From the NCBI RefSeq assembly GCF_000009625.1, contig NC_002678.2:372001-436000 (forward strand): 64,000 bases of DNA, read 5' to 3'. The notes under the pieces were generated by a model, which was not told the origin of the DNA, did not search any database, and worked only from the letters and a program-made list of their open reading frames with translations. A program made the translations under genes and the position numbers. Positions 34,521-43,526 of this stretch are shown here, in pieces; position 1 is the first letter of the stretch, and each line of letters begins with the position of its first letter. The DNA comes from Mesorhizobium japonicum MAFF 303099 (GTDB lineage Bacteria > Pseudomonadota > Alphaproteobacteria > Rhizobiales > Rhizobiaceae).

Positions 34521-35390
34521 ATGGCATCTGTGGCATTTCTCGGTCTTGGCGTGATGGGCTACCCCATGGCCGCGCACCTCAGGAACAAGGGTGATCACGA
34601 CGTCACCGTCTACAACCGCACCAAGACCAAGGCCGAGCAATGGGTCGACCAGCATGGCGGCAGCCTTGCGGTGACGCCGGCAGACGCAGCTAAGGACAAG
34701 GATTTCGTCTTTTCCTGCGTCGGCAATGACGACGATCTGCGCTCGGTGACGACTGGTCCCGAAGGCGCCTTCAAATCGATGAAGAAAGGTTCGGTCTTCA
34801 TCGACAACACCACTGCCTCGGCGGAAGTCGCGCGCGAACTGGCGGCAGCAGCGGAGGCAGGTGGATTTTCGTTTCTCGACGCGCCGGTCTCCGGTGGCCA
34901 GGCCGGCGCGGAGAACGGCGTGCTGACCGTCATGGTCGGCGGCGATCAGGCTGCCTACGACAGAGCGAGGCCCGTTATCGATGCCTATGCCCGCATGGTC
35001 GGGCTGATGGGGTCGGCGGGCGCTGGCCAGCTCACCAAGATGATCAACCAGATCTGCATCGCCGGGCTGGTGCAGGGCCTGTCGGAAGGCATCCATTTCG
35101 GCAAAAAGGCCGGGCTCGACATCGAGAAGGTGATCGAGGTGATTTCCAAGGGTGCCGCCGGTTCCTGGCAGATGGAAAACCGCCACAAGACGATGAATGC
35201 CGGCAAATATGATTTCGGCTTTGCCGTCGACTGGATGCGCAAGGATCTTGGCATCTGCCTGGCGGAGGCCGACCGCAACGGCGCCAAGCTGCCGGTGACC
35301 GCGCTTGTCGACCAGTTCTACAAGGATGTGCAGGCCATGGGCGGCAAGCGCTGGGACACGTCCTCGCTGCTCGCGCGCCTGGAGAAGTAG
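34521..35390 (+). CDS. 3-hydroxyisobutyrate dehydrogenase-type NAD(P)-dependent oxidoreductase
   Basis: A cytosolic beta-hydroxyacid dehydrogenase of 289 residues. The cofactor loop GLGVMGYPMA starts at about residue 7, the substrate motif DAPVSGGQAGAENG is intact, and the catalytic lysine lies in GAGQLTKMINQ. The residue after the glycine loop (YNRTKTK) suggests NADP. Likely substrates are 3-hydroxyisobutyrate, tartronate semialdehyde or succinic semialdehyde; sequence does not decide. AAGGGCAAG precedes the start. Confidence 0.9.
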   Translation: MASVAFLGLGVMGYPMAAHLRNKGDHDVTVYNRTKTKAEQWVDQHGGSLAVTPADAAKDKDFVFSCVGNDDDLRSVTTGPEGAFKSMKKGSVFIDNTTASAEVARELAAAAEAGGFSFLDAPVSGGQAGAENGVLTVMVGGDQAAYDRARPVIDAYARMVGLMGSAGAGQLTKMINQICIAGLVQGLSEGIHFGKKAGLDIEKVIEVISKGAAGSWQMENRHKTMNAGKYDFGFAVDWMRKDLGICLAEADRNGAKLPVTALVDQFYKDVQAMGGKRWDTSSLLARLEK

Positions 35391-35396
35391 GGGGCC

Positions 35397-36101
35397 ATGT
35401 CCCTGCCCGCCCCAGACTGGACGGCGCACGACATCATCGCACATCTGCGCTCAATCGGCACCGACGAAAACCGCGCCGGCATGGCGCGGTTCGGCATCAA
35501 CATCGCGACCGCGCTTGGTGTCGGCAATACGGATTTGCGGCCCTTGGCGCGCAAGCTGAAGCGCAATCACGAACGATCCCTGGCGCTGTGGGCCAGCGGC
35601 ATTCGCGAAGCACGGCTCGTTGCGGCTTTCACTGGCGAATCGAAGAGGATCACCATCGAGGAATGCCGCCGCTGGGCCGGCGATTTCAATTCCTGGGAAG
35701 TCGTCGATACCGTCTCCGACCTGTTCGTCGACACGCCGTTCTGGCGTGCGCTGATTGAGGAGTTTGCGGGCGACGAGCGCGAATTCGTCCGCCGCACGGC
35801 CTTTGCCATGCTGGCATGGGCGGCCGTGCATTTGAAAAAGGAGCCGGACGCGACGTTCCTGTCCTATCTACCATTGATCGAAGTCCACGCCGGCGATGAG
35901 CGCAACTTCGTCAGGAAAGCAGTCAACTGGGCGCTGCGGCAGATCGGCAAGCGATCGATGAGCCTGCACACCCCTGCCCTGGCGCTGGCGCAGAAGCTTG
36001 CCGACTCCCCAGACAAAACCGCGCGCTGGATCGGCAAGGATGCTGTGAAGGAATTGTCGGATGCCAAAACGCTCGAACGCCTCGCCAGCAGAAAAATTTG
36101 A
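35397..36101 (+). CDS. DNA alkylation repair protein (AlkD-like HEAT-repeat glycosylase)
   Basis: A 234-residue all-helical protein of the AlkD family, which excises bulky or charged alkylated bases. Family marks are the motif FGINIATALGVGNTDLRPLA, the helix pair LWASGIREARLVAAF and WAGDFNSWEVVDTVSD, where the conserved Trp and Asp of the active cleft occur. It starts six bases after the dehydrogenase stop and overlaps the acetyltransferase start by 41 bases, so the three are likely one transcript. Confidence 0.87.
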   Translation: MSLPAPDWTAHDIIAHLRSIGTDENRAGMARFGINIATALGVGNTDLRPLARKLKRNHERSLALWASGIREARLVAAFTGESKRITIEECRRWAGDFNSWEVVDTVSDLFVDTPFWRALIEEFAGDEREFVRRTAFAMLAWAAVHLKKEPDATFLSYLPLIEVHAGDERNFVRKAVNWALRQIGKRSMSLHTPALALAQKLADSPDKTARWIGKDAVKELSDAKTLERLASRKI

Positions 36102-36639
36102 CCTCGCCAACATCCGCTTCATCGAGGTGACGCCGGCAACACGCGGCAGCTTTGAGACCCTGTTCGAGCAGCCGGGTGCGCCAAAATACTGCTGGTGCAT
36201 GGCCTGGCGGCACTCTGGCCGCGAGCACATCCAGAACGATGAAAAGAAGCGCCAGATGATGGCGCGCATCGATGCCGGAGCCCCGGTCGGCATCGTCGCT
36301 GAGATCGACGGCAAGAGCATTGCCTGGTGTTCGGTCGCTCCGCGCGACACCTATCGCAGGCTTTCAAAGCGGCAGGATGACAGCGAGACCGGCGTATGGT
36401 CGATCGTCTGCTTCTATGTGCCGAGGGCTCTGCGCGGCGGCGGCCTTGCCTCGGCCTTGCTCGATGCAGCCATCGATCATGCCTTCGCCAAGGGCGCGCG
36501 CATCATCGAGGCCTATCCCGTGGCCGAGGCGTCGCCGAGTTACCGTTTCATGGGCTTTCGCGATATGTTCGCGTCGCGCGGCTTCCGTGAGGTCGGCATG
36601 GCCGGTTCTCGCCGACATGTGATGCGGCTCGAGCATTGA
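36061..36639 (+). CDS. GNAT family N-acetyltransferase
   Basis: A 192-residue acetyl-CoA-dependent acyltransferase. The acetyl-CoA loop is degenerate but recognisable as VPRALRGGGLASALLDAAID, following the strand VWSIVCFYV. An N-terminal cysteine pair (KYCWCMAWR) is unusual for plain GNATs but occurs in this subgroup. The ATG has AAGGA eight bases upstream and lies inside the end of the AlkD-like gene. The substrate is unknown. Confidence 0.85.
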   Translation: MPKRSNASPAEKFDLANIRFIEVTPATRGSFETLFEQPGAPKYCWCMAWRHSGREHIQNDEKKRQMMARIDAGAPVGIVAEIDGKSIAWCSVAPRDTYRRLSKRQDDSETGVWSIVCFYVPRALRGGGLASALLDAAIDHAFAKGARIIEAYPVAEASPSYRFMGFRDMFASRGFREVGMAGSRRHVMRLEH

Positions 36640-36684
36640 CGTCATTTGGCATGGCGTCTTTACTCGCCTCCAAAGGGAGCGGCC

Positions 36685-37152
36685 ATGAACCATTTCACGT
36701 CAATCACAGGGCTCGCGGCCGCGCTGTCTCTCTGCGCTGCCGGCGCCTCGGCCGAGACCATGCACATCTTCTGGAAGGATTTGCGCCCGGCGACCCAGTT
36801 AGCCGGCTATGCATTGCCGGTCGATCGCGACGGCGATCTCGTCTATCAGTTCCTGCTGGTGCCATGGACGGGCGCATGCAGCCACATGCCGACGCCGCCG
36901 CCCAATCAGATCGTGCTGGTCACGCCAGCCCATCCCTACAAGATGTCGCAAGCCTACCAGTCGGTCGCCGTCACCGGCGCCCTGAAGCCGGACATCGAAA
37001 AGAGCCAGCTGTTCATTCTGGATGGCGTCAGCGTCATCCAGTCCGGTTATAGCGTGCGCAAAGCGGATGTGATCGGCGTCGACACCGTGCCGGACACTGT
37101 CACCCTGCCGGTGAACTCGCCCTGGAGTTTCCTCAACAAGAAGAAGAACTGA
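36685..37152 (+). CDS. Secreted DUF3299 protein
   Basis: A 155-residue exported protein. The signal peptide ends near GASAE. The DUF3299 core reads ATQLAGYALPVDRDGDLVYQ, then FLLVPWTGACSHMPTPPPNQ, with the conserved Cys-His in GACSH. The function is unknown; the family occurs with envelope and secretion genes and may bind metal. The start follows AAAGGGAG. The C-terminus is lysine-rich. Confidence 0.87.
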   Translation: MNHFTSITGLAAALSLCAAGASAETMHIFWKDLRPATQLAGYALPVDRDGDLVYQFLLVPWTGACSHMPTPPPNQIVLVTPAHPYKMSQAYQSVAVTGALKPDIEKSQLFILDGVSVIQSGYSVRKADVIGVDTVPDTVTLPVNSPWSFLNKKKN

Positions 37153-37166
37153 GCGGCGCCGCCCGC

Positions 37167-37658
37167 TCAGGCGGCGTTGGCGCCGGATTCCTTGTCCAGC
37201 ACCATGTAGTCGAGCGGGATTTCGGTCGTATACTTGATTTGCTCCATGGCGAAGGACGACGACACGTCACGGATTTCGATCTTGGCGATCAGCCGCTTAT
37301 AGAAGGCGTCGTAGGCGGCGATATCAGGCACCACGACGCGCAAGAGATAGTCGACGTCGCCGCTCATGCGGTAGAACTCGACCACCTCGGGAAACTCCTG
37401 GATGACCTCGGAAAAGCGGCGCAGCCATTCGTGGCTGTGCGAATTCGTGCGAATCGAGACGAAGACGGTGACCCGCACATTGACCTTCTCATGGTCGAGA
37501 ATAGCGACGCGCCGCTTGATGACGCCCTCCTCCTCGAGCTTCTGGATGCGGCGCCAGCAGGGCGTGGTCGACAGGCCGACTTTCTTGGCGACATCGGCAA
37601 CCGCGAGTGTAGCGTCCTCCTGTAGAAGGCGGAGAATTTTTCGGTCAAGGCGGTCCAT
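37167..37658 (-). CDS. Lrp/AsnC family transcriptional regulator
   Basis: A 163-residue feast/famine regulator. The helix-turn-helix reads VADVAKKVGLSTTPCWRRIQ, and the RAM effector domain follows with YRMSGDVDYLLRVVVPDI, typical of the LrpA/BkdR branch. The ATG at 37658 has AGGAG upstream; the open frame extends to 37712 without homology. It probably binds an amino acid. It converges on the DUF3299 gene. Confidence 0.92.
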   Translation of the reverse strand: MDRLDRKILRLLQEDATLAVADVAKKVGLSTTPCWRRIQKLEEEGVIKRRVAILDHEKVNVRVTVFVSIRTNSHSHEWLRRFSEVIQEFPEVVEFYRMSGDVDYLLRVVVPDIAAYDAFYKRLIAKIEIRDVSSSFAMEQIKYTTEIPLDYMVLDKESGANAA

Positions 37659-37765
37659 TAGAGGCTCCTGAGGAATAGTTTGGCTATATTCCCCTTTATT
37701 CGGGGCTTTCACAAGAAAGAAATTCTGCCAATCGCCATGAAAGCGAGTGATTTCTTGCTGAATGT

Positions 37766-38383
37766 CTAACCGAGGCGATAGCGGATTTCCGAGCGCAGGA
37801 AAGGCAGCAAATCCATTTCAAACCACGGATTCTGCTTCAACCAGCCGCTGTTGCGCCAGGATGGATGTGGCAGCGGCAGCACTTTTGCGCCGACGGAATT
37901 CTCCCAGATGGCGCGCCAGTCCATCACCGTTTCCGTCAGCGAGGGCCGGCGCGCGGCGGCCATATGCCAGGACTGCGCGTAGATGCCAATCGTCAGCACC
38001 AGGTCGATCCGCGGCATCAGCGCCATCAAAGGCGCACGCCAGGCTGGCGCGCATTCGCGCCTTGGCGGCAGGTCACCACCCTTGGCATCCTGGCCGGGAA
38101 AGCAGAAGCCCATCGGCACGATGGCGAATTTCTCGATGTCGTAGAATTCGTCGCTGGTCACGCCGAGCCAACTGCGCAGGCGGTCGCCCGAGGCATCGGT
38201 GAACGGCATGCCCGACAGGTGCACCTTGGTTCCCGGCGCCTGGCTGGCAATCAGGATGCGGGCGCTGGACGAGGGCCGCAGCACCGGCCTCGGCTCATGC
38301 GGCAGCGGCTTGCCGACGGGATTTTCAACGCAGATACGGCAGGCCCTGACCGTTGCCGCGAGGCTGTCCAGTTCCACGCTCAA
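37766..38383 (-). CDS. Uracil-DNA glycosylase family protein
   Basis: A roughly 205-residue protein of the uracil-DNA glycosylase superfamily. The N-terminal cysteine motif VRACRICVENP begins the usual four-cysteine arrangement, and RILIASQAPGTKVHLSGMPF carries the catalytic-site glycine/proline loop (QAPG). LPLPHPSWRN is the late His-Pro-Ser motif. I set the start at the TTG 38383, which overlaps the stop of the upstream GST gene; a GTG at 38377 is equally possible. Much of the longer open frame upstream is the GST gene read in another frame. Confidence 0.83.
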   Translation of the reverse strand: MSVELDSLAATVRACRICVENPVGKPLPHEPRPVLRPSSSARILIASQAPGTKVHLSGMPFTDASGDRLRSWLGVTSDEFYDIEKFAIVPMGFCFPGQDAKGGDLPPRRECAPAWRAPLMALMPRIDLVLTIGIYAQSWHMAAARRPSLTETVMDWRAIWENSVGAKVLPLPHPSWRNSGWLKQNPWFEMDLLPFLRSEIRYRLG

Positions 38384-38991
38384 GCGGCCGCACTCGGCCG
38401 GCTGGAGATCGCCTGATGCCAGCGCAGCACGTTGGTGCATTCCTCCGGCACCTTGATGCGCGCCGGCTTCATGAAGTCGATCGCGATCAGGCCGGTGATA
38501 TCCGCAATCGAATAGCTGTCGCCGGCGGCGAATTCCCGGTTCGCCAACTCGCCGTCGAGGAGTTTCAGGAATTCGATTGCTTTCGGCTTGTTGGCCTCGC
38601 CCCATTCGGGGATCTGCGGGATTTCCCATTCCTTCATGGCCGGATGGATATGGCGAAAGGCCTGCGCGACGCAGCTGAGCAGCTTGAACTCCATCCGCCT
38701 CTGCCACATCTCGACCTGTGCCTTGCCCAGCGCGCCGCGCCCGAACAGGGCCGGCTCCGGATGCAACTCCTCGAAATAGCGGCAGATGGCGACGGATTCG
38801 GTGATGACGGTGCCATCGTCAAGCTCCAACACCGGCAGGCGCTGCAAAGGGTTGCGCGAACTCACCGTTTGGCCTTTGTGCTCCAGCGCGCCCATGTCGA
38901 CGGACACCAGCGGAACCGCGATCCCCTTTTCGGCGAGGAAGACACGTACCCGCCGCGGATTGGGTGCCCGGCCACCGTCGAAGAGCTTCAT
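38380..38991 (-). CDS. Glutathione S-transferase
   Basis: A 203-residue cytosolic GST. The thioredoxin-like N-terminus shows the conserved cis-Pro and Glu-Ser pair in RLPVLELDDGTVITESVAIC. The helical C-terminal domain ends SYSIADITGLIAIDF, which contains the N-capping Asp. The ATG at 38991 follows GGGAGGAT. The stop overlaps the start of the glycosylase gene, so the two are probably co-transcribed. Confidence 0.9.
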   Translation of the reverse strand: MKLFDGGRAPNPRRVRVFLAEKGIAVPLVSVDMGALEHKGQTVSSRNPLQRLPVLELDDGTVITESVAICRYFEELHPEPALFGRGALGKAQVEMWQRRMEFKLLSCVAQAFRHIHPAMKEWEIPQIPEWGEANKPKAIEFLKLLDGELANREFAAGDSYSIADITGLIAIDFMKPARIKVPEECTNVLRWHQAISSRPSAAA

Positions 38992-39025
38992 ATCGATCCT
39001 CCCTTTCCTTCCAAGCCGATACACC

Positions 39026-39649
39026 TCACCAGAAGCGAAAAATCTCCCGCACGGCGTCGCCGATCGACGCCAGCGTGCCGTGTTTTCGCTCCACGACCTC
39101 GCCGTGATGGCTGTCGCGCCAGTCCTGCGGCTGATCGAACGTACCCGCCCAGATACCGACCTTTGCGGCGCGGGCGGTTGCTTCCTCGCTTTCGAAGTCG
39201 CCAAAGGCAACCGCCCATCCCGCTTCGACCTGAGCGCGGTTGAGGTCGGTGCCGCCGGCCTTGCAGTCGCCAAGCAACCGGCCGTAGCGATCCCGCTGCC
39301 AGCCGCTGCAGGTGACGGGCCTGCCGGCGATCAGGCGCACCAGCGACTGGCGCGCAAGCGTGCCGCAGGCATAGTCGACGCCGTTCCTGCGGCAGGTCTG
39401 AGTGTATTCCGGAGCGTCGATGCCGCGCATGCGGATGCGCTCGGTGCCGAGCGTGATCGAATCGCCGTCATTGATGATGGCCGCGCCTTGCGTCTGACGC
39501 GTCTCCACCCGATCCAGGCGCGCCGCCAACAGGATCAGCAGCCCCAGAATGATGATGGTCAGCCCATAGTCCAGCACCTTGCGCCACAGGCTCCTCGGGC
39601 GCGGCGCCGCGTACCGCCGGCGCGATCTCGGCGACCAGGAACGGCTCAT
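39026..39649 (-). CDS. Membrane-anchored thermonuclease (SNase) family protein
   Basis: A 207-residue protein with a basic N-terminus, one membrane helix (YGLTIIILGLLILLAARL, about residues 28-45) and a staphylococcal-nuclease fold outside. The family motifs are visible: INDGDSITLGTERIRMRGID with the metal-binding Asp, then DRYGRLLGDC with the catalytic-type Arg. Two cysteine pairs may form disulfides. It is probably a periplasmic nuclease or DNA-binding relative. It precedes the GST gene on the same strand. Confidence 0.87.
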   Translation of the reverse strand: MSRSWSPRSRRRYAAPRPRSLWRKVLDYGLTIIILGLLILLAARLDRVETRQTQGAAIINDGDSITLGTERIRMRGIDAPEYTQTCRRNGVDYACGTLARQSLVRLIAGRPVTCSGWQRDRYGRLLGDCKAGGTDLNRAQVEAGWAVAFGDFESEEATARAAKVGIWAGTFDQPQDWRDSHHGEVVERKHGTLASIGDAVREIFRFW

Positions 39650-39725
39650 ATGGCAAACGGTTGGTTAATCATTCGAACGTAGCTTAACACCTTGAAATCG
39701 CTGCGCGCATAAATTGAAGTTTTTG

Positions 39726-41246
39726 ATGCCCTTGCAACGCTCGAACACAGCGGACAAGTTCATTGTGGACCGCAGGAAACCCCATCGCAACAGCGATGTG
39801 GCGCGCGCGGTGCGCAAGACGCGCGACCGTCTTTCGCAGCAGGCCGGCAATCCCGATTTCGACCGCGAATTGTTGAAACTCCATGCCGGCGCCATGACAA
39901 GCGGCGCCGTGGTGATCCCGTTGCTCGTCCTGGCGATCGCCGCTGCCGGCTGGCTCGCCGGCGTCGGCAACGAGATCGGGCTCTGGGCGTTGTTCACGCT
40001 CACTTGCTATACGATCGTCGCCTTCATGGCGCGACGCATCGAGCGCACGGAAGCGTCCGAGCTTAACCCCTTGCAAACGCGACGGGAATTCCTGGTAGGC
40101 CATTTCCTTTGCGGCCTCGGCTGGGGCTGGTTCGTCGTGCTCGGCTGCGGCGCCTGCGCGGTCGACCAGTTTCCGGTGGTCAAGGCGGTGGTGCTGCTTC
40201 TTGCCATGGCCGGGACGGCGCTCATGGCCTCATCGCTGAGCGGCGCGCTGCTGGCGACTTTCGCCGTACCGGTGGCGCTCTATGCCTATGTCGGTACCAG
40301 GCTGTGGATGCCGGTGGAGGCGATGATGGCCGGGCTGCTTGTCCTGTCGCTGCCTTTCTTCGTCTATGTCGCCCGTCAGCTCAACCGCGCCTCGCTGATG
40401 CTGTTGTCGTTCCGCTCCGAAAAGGATGCGCTGATCGCCGAGCTGGAGACAGCGAAATCCATGTCGGACGAGGCGCGGCGGCGGGCCGAGGACGCCAATC
40501 TGGCAAAGTCGCGTTTCCTCGCTTCGATGAGCCACGAATTGCGCACGCCACTCAACGCCATTCTCGGCTTTTCCGAGGTTATGGCGAACGAGGTGCTGGG
40601 GCCTATGAGCAATCCCACCTATCGCGATTATGCCCATGACGTGCATGATTCCGGCCAGCACCTGCTCGACCTGATCAACGAAATCCTCGATCTGTCGCGC
40701 ATAGAAGCCGGTCGCTACCAGCTCAACGAAGAGCCGGTGATGTTGCTCAACATCGTCGAGGATTGCTGCCATATGATGGAGTTGAAGGCGCGCAACAAGG
40801 ATATCCGCGTCGTCCAGGATTTCGAACAGACATTGCCGCGGCTGTTCGCAGACGAGCGCGCCGTGCGCCAGATCACGCTCAACCTTCTGTCCAATGCCAT
40901 AAAGTTCACCGCCACCGGCGGCGAAATCCGCGTCCGCGTCGGCTGGACGGCGGGCGGCGGGCAATACATCTCCGTCAAGGACAATGGTCCGGGGATTCCC
41001 GAGGACGAGATCCCGGTCGTGCTCTCGGCCTTCGGCCAGGGCTCGATCGCCATCAAGAGCGCCGAACAAGGCACCGGGCTCGGCCTGCCGATCGTGCAAG
41101 GCCTGCTTGCAATGCATGGCGGCGAGTTCGAACTTCATTCCAAACTGCGTGAAGGCACGGAGGCGATTGCCATCTTCCCCCTGAGCCGGGTGATGGAAGA
41201 ACTGCCGGCGTTGCCGACCGCGGCGGTGGCGGCGCGACGGCGGTAA
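39726..41246 (+). CDS. Membrane histidine kinase (PdhS/PleC/DivJ-like)
   Basis: A sensor kinase of 506 residues. About six membrane helices span residues 58-220, with no separate periplasmic sensor. The dimerisation domain has the phosphorylated histidine at H270 in SMSHELRTPLNAILGFSEV, with the DHp sequence (NEVLGPM, YRDYAHDVHDSGQHLLDLIN) typical of the DivK-linked PdhS group. The ATPase domain shows NLLSNAIKFT, DNGPGI and GTGLGLPIV. No response regulator lies next to it, as usual for this group. The ATG at 39726 is preferred to the TTG at 39714. A role in cell-cycle or envelope control is inferred. Confidence 0.87.
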   Translation: MPLQRSNTADKFIVDRRKPHRNSDVARAVRKTRDRLSQQAGNPDFDRELLKLHAGAMTSGAVVIPLLVLAIAAAGWLAGVGNEIGLWALFTLTCYTIVAFMARRIERTEASELNPLQTRREFLVGHFLCGLGWGWFVVLGCGACAVDQFPVVKAVVLLLAMAGTALMASSLSGALLATFAVPVALYAYVGTRLWMPVEAMMAGLLVLSLPFFVYVARQLNRASLMLLSFRSEKDALIAELETAKSMSDEARRRAEDANLAKSRFLASMSHELRTPLNAILGFSEVMANEVLGPMSNPTYRDYAHDVHDSGQHLLDLINEILDLSRIEAGRYQLNEEPVMLLNIVEDCCHMMELKARNKDIRVVQDFEQTLPRLFADERAVRQITLNLLSNAIKFTATGGEIRVRVGWTAGGGQYISVKDNGPGIPEDEIPVVLSAFGQGSIAIKSAEQGTGLGLPIVQGLLAMHGGEFELHSKLREGTEAIAIFPLSRVMEELPALPTAAVAARRR

Positions 41247-41278
41247 CGGACCTCGTCAGCGTCCGATGTGCCTTGCAC

Positions 41279-42277
41279 CTAGATCCGAACCGCCGCCGCC
41301 ATGCCTGAACTGGTTAGCGCCGCCGCCTTGACCAGGCCCGCGCCAAGTGCAGCCCCTGCCCCTTCGCCATGGCCTATGCCGAGGTCGAGCAGCGGACGGA
41401 AGCCAAGCAGCTCGGCGGCCCTGGTATGCGCGGGCTCCGGCGACAGGCTGGCGAGAAGACAATGATCCAGGGCCCCAGGATTCGCGGCATAAAGCACCGC
41501 CGCGGCAGCCGTTGTGGCAAAGCCGTCGAGCAGCACGGGAATCTTCTGCATCCGCGCGGCGAGGATGGCGCCGGCTATCGCGGCGAACTCGCGGCCGCCG
41601 ACCCGGCGCAGCACTTCCAACGGGTCGTCGAGATGGCCGTGGTGAAAGGCCAGCGCCGCATCGACCACATCCGCCTTGCGCGCCTGCATTGCCGCGTCGG
41701 CGCCGGATCCCGGGCCAACCCAATCGGCACCCCTGCCTCCGAACAGCGCGGCAAACAGGGCGGCGGCGACGGTGGAATTGCCGACGCCGAGATCGCCGAG
41801 GCAAAGCAGATCGGTGCCGCCGGCGATCGCTTCCATGCCGAAGGCCATGGTCGCCGCGCATCCGCGCTCGTCAAGCGCGGCATCCTCTGCGATGTCGCCG
41901 GTCGGGATATGCAGGGCAAGATCGAACACCTTCAATCCCAGATCATAGGCAATGCAGATCTGGTTGATCGCCGCACCGCCTGCCGCGCAAAGCTCGACCG
42001 CGTTGGCGGTTGCCGCCACCGGGCGCGGCGAAATGCCATGACGGGTCACGCCGTGATTGCCGGCAAAGACCGCCATCAACGGCCGTGTCACCGCGGGCGG
42101 AGACCGGCCGCTCCAGGCGGCAAGCCACGCGGCGATGTCCTCGATGCGGCCGAGCGAATGCGCCGGCTTGTCGGCCTTGGCAAACAGCGCGCGCACGCGC
42201 GCTTCGGCTTTGAGATCGGCTGCCGGCATATTGTCGAGCAGGTTGCGAAAATCGTCGAAAGGCAGAGCGCTGGTCAT
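41279..42277 (-). CDS. cobT: Nicotinate-nucleotide-dimethylbenzimidazole phosphoribosyltransferase
   Basis: A cytosolic enzyme that makes alpha-ribazole phosphate for the lower ligand of cobalamin. Typical motifs are MAVFAGNHGVTRHGIS, LGDLGVGNSTVAAA and DLGIGHGEGAGAALG, the last containing the catalytic glutamate. The 332-residue length is standard. The ATG at 42277 was chosen; an ATG at 42292 is in frame with AGGA too close. No other cobalamin gene and no B12 riboswitch is visible nearby. Confidence 0.93.
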   Translation of the reverse strand: MTSALPFDDFRNLLDNMPAADLKAEARVRALFAKADKPAHSLGRIEDIAAWLAAWSGRSPPAVTRPLMAVFAGNHGVTRHGISPRPVAATANAVELCAAGGAAINQICIAYDLGLKVFDLALHIPTGDIAEDAALDERGCAATMAFGMEAIAGGTDLLCLGDLGVGNSTVAAALFAALFGGRGADWVGPGSGADAAMQARKADVVDAALAFHHGHLDDPLEVLRRVGGREFAAIAGAILAARMQKIPVLLDGFATTAAAAVLYAANPGALDHCLLASLSPEPAHTRAAELLGFRPLLDLGIGHGEGAGAALGAGLVKAAALTSSGMAAAVRI

Positions 42278-42474
42278 GTCGTGAGCAATCATTCCTGGAT
42301 TTGGTGAGCGGCATAGCTGCGTTGCGTGATCGGCACAACCTCTCCCAAACATCCGCCTTGATTGCCGCAAAGATGGCCCGGGAAGGCGCGATCGCGAGGG
42401 CTTGCATTGGCTTTGCCGTTGCACCATGTGTCGGTGGAAGAGCGGAGTCCGCATGGATCCCTCGAGAGAAAGTC

Positions 42475-42705
42475 ATGACGGCCATCGAATCCCCCTGCAT
42501 CCTGGTCTGTTCGATCGATATGAAAACCGGCTTCTGCTTCGGTTGCGGCCGCACCCGCGAGGAAATCGGCGCCTGGATGGGAATGACGCCCGAAACGCGC
42601 CGCAATGTGATGGCCGAACTGCCGGCCCGACTGGAAACGGTCGAGCGCCGGCCGCGCCGCGAAACGCGCCGCACCCGCATGGCGCGCGAACGCGACGCAC
42701 TCTAG
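42475..42705 (+). CDS. DUF1289 small cysteine-motif protein
   Basis: A 76-residue protein. The DUF1289 signature covers almost all of it: SPCILVCSIDMKTGFCFGCG, then RTREEIGAWMGMT. The four cysteines suggest binding of zinc or an iron-sulfur cluster. The C-terminal tail is rich in Arg and Glu. The ATG at 42475 follows GAGAGAAAG. Small proteins like this often sit beside cobalamin and protease genes in rhizobia. An intergenic repeat follows immediately. Confidence 0.88.
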   Translation: MTAIESPCILVCSIDMKTGFCFGCGRTREEIGAWMGMTPETRRNVMAELPARLETVERRPRRETRRTRMARERDAL

Positions 42706-42806
42706 GGCAGTTCACCGTTTCACGGAAACGGCGAACCGCTCCAACTCTTTGTTTTAACGCAATTCTTATGGGAAAACCCGTCACGCTTTTCCTGGAATTG
42801 CTCTAG
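42706..42806. repeat. Rhizobial two-hairpin intergenic repeat
   Basis: Two hairpins lie side by side. The first has CCGTTTC and GAAACGG (42715-42731). The second has outer arms GCAATTC and GAATTGC (42759-42801) and inner arms GGAAAA and TTTTCC. The combination, ending GGAATTGCTCTAG, matches a repeat family I remember as very common between genes in Mesorhizobium and relatives. It separates the DUF1289 gene from the protease gene. Confidence 0.7.
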
Positions 42807-42816
42807 CGAGGAACGG

Positions 42817-43524
42817 ATGAGCAGCCGACTGTTCTGGATTCTGATGGCGGTGATCGGCGTGGGAGCGGCCCTGCTCGTGCTCAATGATTCCGCCGGCAGC
42901 ACGCTTGGCGTCGAGAATTACGATTTTGGCCGGCTGATCTGGCTTGGCGCCTTTGGTGCCCTGATCGGCGCCGGCTTGCTGCGCTCCGGCCGCCCGTTGG
43001 GCGACATGGCCCGCAATTTCGGCGCCTGGGCGGCAATCGTGCTGGCGCTGATCGCCGGCTACCAATATCGCTACGAACTGCAGGACATCGCCAGCCGGGT
43101 GACCGCGGGCCTCGTTCCCGGCAGCCCGCTGGCGCTTGGCGTCGAGGACGGCCACGCTACAGTGACCCTCGACAAGGCTGACAACGGCCATTTCGAAGCG
43201 CGCATCCTGGTCAACGGCAAGCCGGTCCGGGCTGTTGTCGACACCGGCGCGACCAGCACGGTGCTGACGTCGGAAGATGCCCAGGCCGCCGGCTTCAACC
43301 CGGCAGCGCTCAACTACACGATACCGGTTTCGACAGCCAACGGCATGGCGCGCGCCGCGGCGGTCAAGACCGATGCGGTGGCGATCGGCGGCATCGTGCG
43401 CAAGGACATGCCGGTGATGGTCGCGGCACCCGGCATGCTGAGCCAGAGCCTGCTCGGCATGAATTTCATCGGCTCCTTGTCAGGCTTCGACGTGCGCGGC
43501 GACCGCATGATCCTGCGGGACTGA
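42817..43524 (+). CDS. TIGR02281-type membrane-anchored retropepsin-like aspartic protease
   Basis: A 235-residue clan AA aspartic protease. Two or three N-terminal membrane segments (about residues 5-22, 40-55 and 70-82) are followed by a single retropepsin domain. The catalytic motif is D142-T-G-A in VRAVVDTGATSTVLT, and a hydrophobic late motif SLLGMNFIG completes the flap/fold pattern. It would act as a dimer, probably facing the periplasm. The start follows GAGGAA. It converges with dusA, with two bases between the stop codons. Confidence 0.9.
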   Translation: MSSRLFWILMAVIGVGAALLVLNDSAGSTLGVENYDFGRLIWLGAFGALIGAGLLRSGRPLGDMARNFGAWAAIVLALIAGYQYRYELQDIASRVTAGLVPGSPLALGVEDGHATVTLDKADNGHFEARILVNGKPVRAVVDTGATSTVLTSEDAQAAGFNPAALNYTIPVSTANGMARAAAVKTDAVAIGGIVRKDMPVMVAAPGMLSQSLLGMNFIGSLSGFDVRGDRMILRD

Positions 43525-43526
43525 GC

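Noticed and set aside
36646..36684. Longer start for the DUF3299 gene
   Set aside because: The signal peptide and AAAGGGAG site both point to the ATG at 36685.
38384..38707. N-terminal extension of the uracil-DNA glycosylase frame
   Set aside because: It is the GST gene read in another frame; the GST motifs are clear.
41200..42480. Cobalamin riboswitch near cobT
   Set aside because: No B12-box-like sequence was seen upstream of the cobT start.
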